Assembly (NCBI GenBank): GCA_016748015.1 | Contig: JAAOMT010000218.1 | Coordinates: 14,811 to 37,986 of the forward strand | DNA length: 23,176 bases | Reading direction: 5' to 3' | Source of the DNA: Geosiphon pyriformis | Lineage: Eukaryota > Glomeromycota > Glomeromycetes > Archaeosporales > Geosiphonaceae | Shown: piece after piece, positions 1-7,673 of the stretch | Layout: each line of letters starts with the position of its first letter | Numbering within the stretch: the first letter of the stretch is position 1 | Translations under genes and position numbers: made by a program | The notes under the pieces: generated by a model | The model's input: the letters and a program-made list of their open reading frames with translations, nothing else | Told to the model about the DNA's origin: nothing | The model's database searches: none

Positions 1-253
1 CTTAATATTGGATTACTTTTGGTTGTGTTTCTATTGCCAGTTTCATTTTTGTAATTATTTTGTCAACAGTGTTTTCTGTTTTTCTCCATGTTTTATTTTA
101 TGTTTTTTTTCTGGTGTTTGTATATCTAATAGTTTGTTGATTGATTGTAATTTCTATTTCTTGTTGTTGTATTAATTGAAAGAATTGTTGTGCTAGTGAG
201 TGAATGCTGTCAGTAATCTCCATATTTCTGCTGTCTTTTGTCATGTATACCAT
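1..253 (-). pseudogene. ORF2 fragment of element C (N-terminal part)
   Basis: The reading frame starts at an ATG at 251-253 and runs to the window edge. It matches the N-terminal part of ORF2 in element A, with shared stretches such as SLAQQ, EITINQQ and VDKI. One in-frame TAA interrupts it at about codon 51, and another stop lies near the window edge. I do not recognise the protein. It is Q/I/K-rich and has no obvious membrane segment or signal peptide. Its value is that a second copy shows the ORF2 frame to be a real feature of the family. Confidence 0.6.
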
Positions 254-299
254 GTTTTTATATATTTTTTTGGTTATTCAATTTTATGTGTTTGGTTTA

Positions 300-303
300 A
301 TGA
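300..303. repeat. Target-site duplication ATGA, left copy
   Basis: ATGA directly precedes the LTR terminus TGTTAC at 304 and is repeated directly after the LTR3 terminus GTAACA at 19069-19072. Four to six bases is normal for Ty3/gypsy integrases. A 5-bp reading is possible only if one LTR end base is reassigned. Confidence 0.8.
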
Positions 304-605
304 TGTTACAGGTGACTAGTTCTGGTGTTGGATTAGATAACAAACCCATAACTTGGTGCTCAAATCTAGTTGTAGTTGATAATAATCTGAAGATTTGTGT
401 CTGAAAGGTTTGTATCCAAAGAGTTTGGTTGAGTTCTTTGTATAATGGACAGAGATTCAATGGTAATAGTTTTATCTGTAGCTTTCCGAAACCACAGTTT
501 TGTCAATTTCTTTCTTAGCTTGATGGCTGGTATTCCTCCTGGTAAGCTATTCTCAATCAAGTGTTCTATCCTTATTTCTAGGTCTTTTACCAGTCACATT
601 TATTC

Positions 606-613
606 TGACGTCA
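606..613. promoter_or_regulatory. CRE-like palindrome TGACGTCA in LTR1
   Basis: The perfect 8-bp palindrome TGACGTCA is the classic binding site of CREB/ATF-type bZIP factors. It recurs at the equivalent place in LTR3 and is absent from LTR2. It lies downstream of the proposed TATA box on the transcribed strand, so a promoter role is uncertain. Confidence 0.35.
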
Positions 614-845
614 GTACTCCGCGTGTTAATCCTCAATAGAGTTAGTAAACAACAATAAAATCAAGGCAAGAAATAAAGAAAAAAAAAAAAAATAAAGAAA
701 GAAAAGAAATAAGCCAAGACAATTTGCAAGTTAGTATTCCATTAATAGCCATGATCAAAAGCTATTGTTCCAATGTGGTTAAGTATCAATTACTATCAAC
801 ATGAAGTGTTGATAATGACAGCAGATTTGAGATAACAAACAGTTA

Positions 846-930
846 TTTATTTGTGATTTGGAAAGTTGTCTAGATGAAATTTAAACTGAGAGGTCTGTTT
901 TTTTAGCTTCTAATCCTACTGCTATATATA
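846..930 (-). promoter_or_regulatory. Candidate TATA box and poly(A) signal of LTR1
   Basis: TATATATA at 923-930 could be the core promoter of minus-strand transcription. AATAAA (minus strand of 846-851) lies about 75 bases downstream and could be the poly(A) signal. The same pair with nearly the same spacing occurs in LTR2 and LTR3, which supports function. The AT-rich background weakens it. Confidence 0.4.
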
Positions 931-938
931 CATAATTG

Positions 939-1103
939 AGATTTCTCAATTCCTCAATTCTTCACAACAGAAATTCTGGGATTTCTGAATTCCTGCAATT
1001 CCTTTGAGAGGAATCCTGGAATTCTGGAATTTTGCGATTTCTTGTGAGAATTCTGTAATTCCTGGAATCCTGCAATTCCTCTAAGAGAAATCTTGAAATT
1101 CCA
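939..1103. repeat. Degenerate palindromic AATTCC/GGAAT array in LTR1
   Basis: The stretch is built from imperfect short units such as GGAATCCTGCAATTCCT, many self-complementary (GGAATTCC-like). Unit number and spacing differ among the three LTRs. On the minus strand it lies upstream of the candidate TATA box, in U3, where such repeats often act as enhancer units. The crossover of the mosaic LTR falls within it. Confidence 0.6.
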
Positions 1104-1180
1104 CATTTACTATGTCTATATCTGATTGGCTAATCTCTACTAACTAATAATACTATATTTCTTATATTCTATGAGTAACA

Positions 1181-1195
1181 TTATTCCCTCTTTTT
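1181..1195 (-). other. Polypurine tract of element A
   Basis: On the minus strand the 15 bases next to the 3' LTR read AAAAAGAGGGAATAA, an almost pure purine run abutting the TGTTAC terminus. This is the place and composition expected of the plus-strand primer used in reverse transcription. Confidence 0.75.
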
Positions 1196-1853
1196 AATAT
1201 TGAGCTTCATCAAAATCTAATTCCTTTAATTCCTCTTCTTGAATTATTTCTTGAACTTCTTTTTCGAGTATTACTTGTGTTATTTTAGTTTGTAGTTCTT
1301 CAAATTGGGCATTGATTATTTTTCCCAATTGATTACTTATAATTGTATCCATTGCTGTATTGAGTAAGATTTCTGGTCAGTCTTGAAATCCCATATATAG
1401 CTGGTAAATAGCTTGAACTTGTGTGGTTAGATTGTTCTTTCCCACAAATTGTTCCAGTTGTCTCAGTATTGTTGTGTCAAATAACCATTTTGTTTTGTCA
1501 GTGTACAAATTCTGAATATTTACATGTTGTCCCAAGTGAAAATGACAATAGTTTTTTGGAAATTGTTGCATCTACCAAGTCCAAATTTCTCTGATAAGTT
1601 CTTAGTATAATCCAACTATTGGTTGTTCTTTTATAACCAATTTTATCTTGGTCATAATCTTGTCAACAACATTTCCAAGTCTTTTCTGTGCTTTGTTTTG
1701 TGGTATTTTTGCCGTATTTTTGTAACAAATGATTTGTTGATTGATTGTAATTTCCATCTCCTGGTGTTAGATTAATTGAAAAATTTGTTGGGCTAGTGAA
1801 TAGATATTGTCCATAATTTCTATTTTTCTGATCTCTTCTGTCACGTCGACCAT
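1194..1853 (-). pseudogene. ORF2, extra 3' ORF of element A, unknown function
   Basis: The frame runs from ATG (1851-1853) to TAA (1194-1196), 219 codons, starting 23 bases after the pol stop. It contains at least three in-frame stops (about 1770, 1612 and 1572) and one long open part, 1377-1571. Visible features are an N-terminal helix-like stretch rich in E/I/Q, a middle part with FHLGQHVNIQN and LYTDKTKW, and an acidic tail rich in E (EEELKELDFDEAQY). There is no signal peptide or transmembrane segment, so it does not look like an envelope gene. Element C carries the same N-terminus (1-253). Position matches the third ORF of some gypsy-like elements. I do not recognise the family. Confidence 0.65.
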
Positions 1854-1876
1854 GTTCTTATATATTCTTTTGTCAA

Positions 1877-2275
1877 TCAATTGGATGTGTTGTTGTCAAT
1901 AATAATGATTGGTTCCAGATCTCGTGAAATCTCATCTGGTTGGACTAGTATTTTCTGTACTTCTAATTGTGAAATATTACTGGTAGATGATAATGCTATA
2001 TAGTGATATGGTTTCAGTCAATCTTTATGTGCTGCTTTGGTCAAGATTTTGTTATTTAATCTTAATTTGTAAGCTCCATTTCTTAGAATTTCTTCTATGT
2101 AAAATAGTCCATCCCATTTGAAATCAAATTTTCCATTCTATTGTTTTTCCACTTTGGTACGATATAGTAGTACTTTGTCTCCAATCTTGAATTCAACTGG
2201 TTTATCTGGTAGTTGGTTATTATGTCTTTTTTTTTGTTTCTTTTGTGATCTTTGTATGTTATCAGCTGATCTTTG
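1877..2275 (-). pseudogene. Integrase C-terminal region (GPY/F-like), element A
   Basis: The frame is shared with the integrase core to the right and ends at TGA (1877-1879). It contains KIGDKVLLYRTKVEKQ, then a KFDFKWDGLFYIEEIL stretch, then NGAYKLRL. This resembles the GPY/F module that ends many Ty3/gypsy integrases and binds DNA. The first Gly-Pro pair has changed to Gly-Leu. At least two nonsense codons break it. A basic linker (KKQKKRHNN) precedes it. Confidence 0.7.
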
Positions 2276-2875
2276 TTATTTGTTTTCTAATGTTTCCATT
2301 AAGTCATATGTTCTTCTCAACAATGTGTTTTTGAAATTCTTTTCTGTTATTGATTCAGTTGGATATGTGCTGACTTCTATTTCCACTGGTAGTGTTGCTG
2401 TTCTATCATATATTAATTCAAATGGTGTTGCTTGTGTAGTATCTTGCTTCATTGTCCAATAAGCAAATAGTACTGATGATATCAACAAATCCCAATCATT
2501 CTGGTTTTCTTGGCTGAGCTTAGCTATTGCTTCACACAATATTCTGTTGAATCTTTTGATTAATCCATTGGTTTGTGGATAGTATGGTAATAATAGTGGT
2601 CTCTTAATTCCGAATCTTTGGCTCAATTCTGTTAATGTTCTGTTCACAAAATAAGTTCCTTGGTCTGATAATAATTCCTTTGGACATCTGTGTTGACAAA
2701 TTAAATCTTGATGAACGAATTTGGCAACAGATTCTGCATCCGCTCTTTGAATTGCTTTTACCTCTGGCCATTTAGTGAAATAGTTCATGGCTACTGCTAT
2801 GTACCTGTTTCTTCTGCTGGTGATTGTTAATGGTCTGACTAAATCAATTCTAATATGGTCAAATGATTGTCCCAC
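2276..2875 (-). CDS. Integrase catalytic core, element A
   Basis: This 199-codon open segment is an rve-type integrase core, which would insert the cDNA into host chromosomes. Two catalytic acidic residues are in place: D11 (HIRIDLV) and D71 (LLSDQGT). The third position has spacing D-35-E, but the Glu is replaced by Lys at 107 (TNGLIKRFN, where elements B and C read LVERFN and LVEKFN). The enzyme would be inactive. The tail contains FAYWTMKQDTTQATPFELIYDR, typical of the family. The segment starts and ends within a longer broken polyprotein frame, so its Met is not a true start. Confidence 0.85.
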   Translation of the reverse strand: MGQSFDHIRIDLVRPLTITSRRNRYIAVAMNYFTKWPEVKAIQRADAESVAKFVHQDLICQHRCPKELLSDQGTYFVNRTLTELSQRFGIKRPLLLPYYPQTNGLIKRFNRILCEAIAKLSQENQNDWDLLISSVLFAYWTMKQDTTQATPFELIYDRTATLPVEIEVSTYPTESITEKNFKNTLLRRTYDLMETLENK

Positions 2876-3321
2876 TTTGATTGGTCTTAATGATTCACTG
2901 GGTTTTGTACCTCCTCTTTACTGACAAACATCACAATTTTGAACATATTAGATAATGTCTGAATACATTGATGGCCAATAGTATCTTTTTTTGGTTCTTT
3001 CCATGGTTGCTTCTTTGTGAAAGTGTCCTGCTGTTGGATTTGAGTACATGTTGAATAATATTGTCTCTTTTTTTGGCTCTGTAATTACTCTGGTTGGTTG
3101 CTCTAGATCTCTTCTATTTTTCTAATAAAGTATATTTTGGTGAGTGATAAAATATTTTGATTGTTGTTTAATACTTTTTTGTTTTATTTGAGATAAATTC
3201 TCCTTGAACTGTTGAGTGTTTATATAATGTTGCAGTTGTTGATATTTTTGTATGTTCATCTTTTGTTATATTTTTCATTGGTATTGTTCTGGTTTTGTTA
3301 TATTTTTGGGTTGAAATGTTC
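2876..3321 (-). pseudogene. Integrase N-terminal zinc domain and linker, element A
   Basis: Reading down from the Met codon near 3050, the frame gives AGHFHKEAT, then RYYWPSMYSDII, then NCDVC: the His pair and Cys pair of the integrase H2C2 zinc module. Two TAA stops interrupt it, one before YVQNC and one after CDVCQ, where B reads sense codons. The stretch from about 3125 to 3321 corresponds to the low-complexity RNase H-integrase linker and is frameshifted. Confidence 0.7.
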
Positions 3322-3785
3322 TTAAATTTGTCTTATTTGTGACAAATTATCAGCATTTCTGTTGTCTTTTCCTTTTTTATAATGTATAGTATAATTATAT
3401 AGTGTGAGTGCTATTTTCCATCTTAACTGTCTTCCATCTCCAAATTCTTGTTTTTGAAGTGATGTTAATCCTTTGTAATCTGTGTATACTTCAAACTTCT
3501 GGCTCAAGTATTTTTTTCATTTCATAACTGCCCAATAGATTGCTAAATGTTCTAGTTCTGGTGTTCCATAGTTCTTTTCAGCTGGTGTTAAACCTCTGCT
3601 GGCATATGCTATTAGATGTTTTCTGTCATCTGGTTCTTTCTAAGATAGTACCACTCCCAATGCTTGGCTGGATGCATTGATGGTGATGATGAATGATTTG
3701 CTATAATCTAGATAGATCAGTACTGGAGCTTGAATGAGCTTTCTTTTCAGAATATCAAAAGCTTCTTGTTGACTTTCTGTCTATT
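3322..3785 (-). pseudogene. RNase H domain, element A
   Basis: The domain degrades the RNA strand of the RNA/cDNA hybrid. Landmarks in order are ITINASSQALG (first catalytic Asp changed to Asn), [14 protein letters not shown], the [12 protein letters not shown] helix with its Glu, and EVYTDYK with its Asp. Two stops lie in the upstream part (after VVLS, and TGA in place of Trp after AVMK). The open end part is 3322-3507 and finishes with IHYKKGKDNRNADNLSQ. Confidence 0.78.
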
Positions 3786-4280
3786 CATATTTTGTATTTT
3801 TGGTTTGTAGTTGGTTGAGTGGCTGTGCTATTTTGGAAAAGTTCTTGATAAAACATCAATAGTAGCTGGCAAATTCTAAAAATAATTTCAGTTTTGTCAT
3901 ATTGGTCAGCACTGGAAAGTTCTTTACTATCTCTATTTTCTTTGGATCCGTTTTAATGTCATCTTTGCTGACTATGTGTTCCAAAAATTTTAGTTCTGTC
4001 TTGTGAAAAAACACTTTGTTGCATTTAACTTTAGTCCTGCTCTTTTTAGTCTTTCAAATACTTGTTGAAGATGATGAAGATAATTATCAAATGTTTTTGA
4101 GAATACATTGGTGTCGTTCAAGTATACAACTACTGATTTCCACAATAAGCCAGTATAAATGATTTTCATTAGCCATTGGAAAGTTGCTGGGGCATTGGTT
4201 AAGCCAAATGACATTACTTCAAATTCGAAATTTCTTTCCCTTATGGTGAATGCCATTTTCTCTTTGTCAGCTGGATTCAT
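3786..4280 (-). pseudogene. Reverse transcriptase palm and thumb, element A
   Basis: The open part 3990-4280 holds FGLTNAPATFQ at residues 25-35 and the catalytic box at residues 53-56, which reads YLND instead of YLDD. Polymerase activity would be lost. A frameshift at about 3990 (KCFFTRQN) separates it from the thumb/connection region, which still reads as homologue of the FLEFASYYRHFIKNF stretch of element B. The start Met is internal to the polyprotein. Confidence 0.8.
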
Positions 4281-4720
4281 GGTTACTTGTCAGTAACCAC
4301 TATCCAGGTCTAATGTTGAAAACCATTTGTTTCCACCAAAAGTGGATTTTCCTATTCTTTTTCCGGACGAGTACCACTGGTGATAACCATGGGCTTATTG
4401 ATGGCTGAATTAGTCCGTTATTAAGCATTTGGTTTATCTTTTGACAAATAATCTTGTGGCTAGCTGGTGGTACTCTGTATGCTCTTTGTTTAATTGGCAT
4501 TATATCTTCAGTCTTGATGCTGGATGATGTCAGTTCAGCCAAACTTGTTTTCGCTGGCAAAGATGTCATTGAAATTGTTGAGCAACATCTTAAGTTGCAT
4601 ACGTTAAAGTGGATCTAAGTTTCCCATGTTTATTTGTTCCAATTGTTCTGGTTGGAGCAAATAACATTTGTTTTGTCCATATATTATTATTTGTGATGTG
4701 ATATTGACATATCCACAAAG
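4281..4720 (-). pseudogene. Reverse transcriptase fingers, element A, with 83-bp deletion
   Basis: The open part 4300-4569 carries PIKQRAYRVPPASH, INQMLNNGLIQPS and SPVVLVRKKN, the classic N-terminal RT motif of Ty3/gypsy. Right after KIHF the sequence jumps to the part that precedes motif A. Compared with element B, 83 bases (12902-12984) are missing here. This removes the CVDYRKLN region and shifts the frame, so motif A Asp (LDLDSGYWQ in B and C) is out of frame. The upstream part to 4720 (CYLLQPEQLEQ region) also has stops. Confidence 0.75.
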
Positions 4721-5461
4721 CTATGGAAAGTCCAAAATGGTGCTTGGTGATTGATCTTTTATTTCAGTGCTTAAGTATCTAATGGTGATTCCAGCTGGTA
4801 TTATTATGACATTTCTGGTGTTATTGTAGATGGGAATTTTGATGTGGCTGTAATCTTTGGCTGGTATATGGAAATTGATAAGTCCAATCTCTCCTGATTT
4901 ACAAAGGATTGGTTCTGCTTCAAAAATCTGATTCTGTTCTTTTACCTCCCACTTTATCTCTATCATGTACTGGCCATATGGTGGAATAGAAATTGCTTGA
5001 CCTGTTGAGATAATTTCTCCTTGGTCAACAATTTCTTCTTCTGCCATATTGACTGGTACATCTATTCTACCTGTTGATTCGAATCCCTGTATTTCTTTTA
5101 CTGTTATTCCTAATTCCTCCCTTTTTCCTACTAATACTAACTGAGCTACTCTAACCAGAGGCAGGAATATTGCCTGTGCTATTTTTTCATTGGGCTCTAT
5201 TATATAGGCTTTTTCTGAGTCATTTTGTAGCATAGCAATGATATTTCCTACATATCCCACGTCAATTATTCCTCTTCTTATATTAATCTCTCTTTTCACT
5301 AAACTACTCTTAAATGCTAATTGAACCATTGTTGTTGCCAGAATTTCCAGTGCTATTTTTAAATCAAGACAGATATGTGAATGTAGTTCCAATTTGATGG
5401 CATCTTTTCCTGGATACCTCAAATCAAATCCAGCATCAGTATTATGTACGTGTTCTGGCAT
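4721..5461 (-). CDS. dUTPase domain plus beta-rich domain of Pol, element A
   Basis: This is the best preserved open segment of the pol region (246 codons). Residues 1-132 carry trimeric dUTPase motifs in order: motif 1 DAGFDL (9-14), motif 2 KSSLVK (51-56), motif 3 GIIDVGYVGNI (64-74) with Asp67 and Tyr70, motif 4 PNEKIAQ (90-96), motif 5 QGFESTG (125-131), where the usual Gly has become Glu. The enzyme family hydrolyses dUTP to dUMP and keeps uracil out of cDNA. Residues from about 150 to 246 form a second domain with IPPYGQY, HIPAK and IYNNTRNVIIIPAGITI, of unnamed type. It lies between protease and RT. The Met is not a true start, since the frame continues upstream after a TAG (5486-5488) that replaces a Trp seen in B and C. 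Confidence 0.8.
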   Translation of the reverse strand: MPEHVHNTDAGFDLRYPGKDAIKLELHSHICLDLKIALEILATTMVQLAFKSSLVKREINIRRGIIDVGYVGNIIAMLQNDSEKAYIIEPNEKIAQAIFLPLVRVAQLVLVGKREELGITVKEIQGFESTGRIDVPVNMAEEEIVDQGEIISTGQAISIPPYGQYMIEIKWEVKEQNQIFEAEPILCKSGEIGLINFHIPAKDYSHIKIPIYNNTRNVIIIPAGITIRYLSTEIKDQSPSTILDFP

Positions 5462-5534
5462 GATACCTTTGTTATTATCACTGAACTATTTTAGTTCCAA
5501 TTCTCTGGTCAGGTCAGGGATTGCAATATATTGT

Positions 5535-5987
5535 TCATATTTTAAAATTATTGTCATTGTTATCGCTATTTTGAACAGGGCTGAAACTGGTGTTTTTGTC
5601 ATCATTATTATCAGAGTTTGAATCATAATTAAAAGTCGATTCCAATTCTGATGCACAGCTGCTAATTGGTTTCTCTTCCTCTGGAATTGTGTAGATCATG
5701 CATGGTGGTGGATTGTAGATGAGGTCACACTCATTGCAATACTGAAAGTCACATGGGATTAAGCAATGTTGACACAATCGAGTGTTCAACTGCTCCAAAC
5801 ATTGCTCTTGTTCTTTCCTAGTAGGTGCCAAATGCTGGTAATGTTCATAAAATTCTTTGGGGTCATCCTCAATGTTGCCAAAAATGTCAACAATTTGAAC
5901 ATATTTGGGTTCAGAAAGTGATAGAAGATTATTTTTTATTTCTAGTAGTTTGCTGGTTGTCACACTTTCTGCTTTTGCATACATCAT
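5535..5987 (-). CDS. Third Cys cluster and acidic linker of Pol, element A
   Basis: This 150-codon segment contains LCQHCLIPCDFQYCNECDLIYN, with CxxC pairs suited to bind zinc. It is preceded by an EFYEHYQHLAPTRKEQEQ helix-like stretch and followed by an S/N/D/E-rich low-complexity linker (NSDNNDDKN and similar). It shares the frame of the protease and Gag parts to its right. A frameshift at the left end separates it from the dUTPase. Elements B and C have the same module in the same place. Function is unknown; nucleic-acid binding is a guess from the Cys pattern. Confidence 0.6.
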   Translation of the reverse strand: MMYAKAESVTTSKLLEIKNNLLSLSEPKYVQIVDIFGNIEDDPKEFYEHYQHLAPTRKEQEQCLEQLNTRLCQHCLIPCDFQYCNECDLIYNPPPCMIYTIPEEEKPISSCASELESTFNYDSNSDNNDDKNTSFSPVQNSDNNDNNFKI

Positions 5988-6640
5988 TCTTCATAGTTCA
6001 TCTTTGTCATGGGGATATCCATCTAATTGTTGCAACGCTCATTTTCAGATGTCATTGATTGGTGTTCCTTTGCTTACCCAATTGTTTATTAGTATGGTGT
6101 ACTGACATGTTTTGTCACATGTTCCTCCATGCCCAGGAATATCACTCCATATTCCTTTATCTGGTAGAATAGTTTCACATACGAGACATGGTTGGTTATC
6201 CCACTTTCCTTGTTGTTTTGGTCATCCAAAGCACTCTATGATGCATGGGCGGCAGTAAAATCTTGTGGCTGTGGAGTATTCTTCATTATCGCCATAGCAT
6301 ATGCCCATTGACAACAATTTCTTGCCGTAATTGATGCATTCCAATTTTGGTTGACAATAATTGGTTGGTGGTGATAAAATGTACACATCTGAATTATAAG
6401 TACTACTGGTGAGAGTGGTTCTTTCTTTTTTCTTCTTTCCCTTTCCTTTATCAGTTTCTTCTCACTCCCAGTTGGCTGGTTCATCTTGGTCGTTATCAGT
6501 TTTCCAGTTTTGGTCAGTTTTCCAGGTAAGTTCTTTGTTTTTCTTACCTTTTCCCTTATCATCCCAAGAAAATATTGGTGGTAGCTTGTTGTGGTCTTCA
6601 TTAGCCCATGAGACTTGGTAGACTTCCCAGATCAGTTTTC
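5988..6640 (-). pseudogene. Cys-rich region between protease and dUTPase, element A
   Basis: In the frame shared with protease, this stretch gives two more Cys clusters: one around YCRPCIIECFG (about 6230-6345) and one with PCLVCETIL followed by GGTCDKTCQY (about 6110-6200). Several in-frame stops lie between them. Upstream is a basic, charged linker with GKGKKKE runs. The clusters recur in element B (14557-15153). I do not know a named domain with this arrangement. Confidence 0.55.
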
Positions 6641-7151
6641 TTGTTTCTTTCTCAAACTCAATGAGTGGTTGGGCGTTGCTTGGCTTAAAGTGGCTACAAG
6701 TGGCTGGTGTTTAAGTATGCTGACCACCAAAAGTCAATTGTAGTTCTTGAGTGGTCCAATCAAGGGTAGCATGGGTTTTCGACAACCAATTGTTGCCTAC
6801 CAAAGCCTGGTATTGTGTGGCTTCCATCACAAAGACCTTGATGGGTACCATGATGCCATTAATTTCAATAGGTAGATTGTTTATTTTGCCTATTGGAGTT
6901 TTGATTGCTCCATCAGCTGTGATGATCCTTGCACTGGCAGCTCGGTCAACTCAGCGACCTAATTGATCCATGAGTTGCCTTGTTATGATGCTGCCAGCTG
7001 ATTCACTATTCAAGATCAGTTTGATGGTGTGGCCATCAATTTTGGCATTCATATACATGATGGTAATTGGTTTTTCTTCCAGGGCTGCTCCACTGAATAA
7101 TGGAATTTCGATCGTTTCTTTCAAGTCGAAAGGAAAGATGACCACAAACAA
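6641..7151 (-). pseudogene. Aspartic protease domain, element A
   Basis: The domain matures the polyprotein. It begins FVVIFPFDLKET and reaches the active-site loop at about 6992-7017, which reads LNSESAGS; element B reads LDNGSAGS there, so the catalytic Asp is lost in A. The flap and second half follow after one TGA (after QLMDQLGR), with ATQYQALVGNNWLSK matching the usual [IL]-[LV]-G near the C-terminus of retropepsins. It is in the same frame as Gag, with no frameshift between. Confidence 0.75.
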
Positions 7152-7673
7152 TTTGTCATTGGTAACAGTTGCTGGTAGAATGTTGTTGGCAAGTGCTTGT
7201 TATTGATTGAATCCTGAATTGTTGGTAGTGGTGTCTTCTGGGGTAACCAAGAAACTTAAATAGTTCTGAGAATTCGGGTTTTAGGTGGCACTGGTACCTG
7301 AATTTTGAGAACACAATTCTGATGGTAAGTTGAAAGAACTGGAGATCAGTTGATAGACAACTATCGCTGATCTCCAGTTTTGTGTGATTCTAAGTCTGGG
7401 GTGGTTTGATGTCATATTAACTGAATTTTGGGGTGGTGTCTGAATTGATTGGGGTTGATAGATTATTTGTGGCTGCAGTTGATATATTATGGGTGGCTGT
7501 GGTTAATATATTGCTGGTGGCTGTGGTTGATAAACTAGAGTCTGATATACTGGTGCTGGGTAAATTGGCTGCTGTGTTATTGGCAGGTAAGTGTTTTGAT
7601 ATTGTTCCTAATTTTGTTGATATCTTGGAGTTTGAAATTGGCAATTGGGGTTTCTATATTGATTTCTCAATTG
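7152..7673 (-). pseudogene. Gag C-terminal P/Q-rich tail, element A
   Basis: The frame continues from the zinc knuckle into repeats of the type Y-Q-P-Q-P-P, visible in DNA as recurring GGTGGCTGTGGTT units on the plus strand near 7490-7530. Then follow a RITQNWRSAIVV stretch and NYLSFLVTPEDTTTN. At least five stops interrupt it, several of them TAA or TAG where Gln codons are common. It joins NC to protease. Low complexity gives little functional information. Confidence 0.55.

Larger units (their letters stand above)
1..303 (-). mobile_element. Element C, left (3') fragment of the outermost Ty3/gypsy copy
   Basis: This stretch aligns base for base with the region just left of the pol/ORF2 junction in element A (about 1600-1902). 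It covers the start of ORF2 and the ORF2-pol spacer. It stops at 303, where LTR1 begins, and its continuation resumes at 19069. Joining the two edges across one copy of ATGA gives a gap-free 26-base alignment to the uninterrupted site of element B (around 10453). The fragment is therefore the 3' half of a host copy split by a later insertion. Its own 3' LTR lies outside the window. Confidence 0.85.
304..1180 (-). repeat. LTR1, mosaic 3' LTR (877 bp)
   Basis: The LTR begins TGTTAC and ends GTAACA, the same 6-bp inverted termini as LTR2 and LTR3. From 304 to about 1060 it follows LTR3 closely: the same start region, the same TGACGTCA site and a similar A-rich tract near 670-715. From about 1075 to 1180 it follows LTR2 instead, for example ATTCCTCTAAGA at about 1075 and CTAATAATACTATATTT at about 1144, where LTR3 differs by substitutions and indels. 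This makes it a recombinant LTR. On the minus strand it supplies U3-R-U5. Confidence 0.88.

Noticed and set aside
204-639. Short plus-strand frames in 1-640 (64-66 codons)
   Set aside because: They lie in ORF2 remains and LTR1, have no family match and are shadows of AT-rich DNA.
1194-1853. ORF2 as an envelope gene
   Set aside because: No signal peptide, no transmembrane segment and no Cys pattern of envelope proteins.
6236-6601. Minus-strand 121-codon frame MKTTTSYHQ
   Set aside because: It is out of phase with Gag, protease and Cys segments. The in-phase frame carries the Cys clusters, so this one is a shadow.
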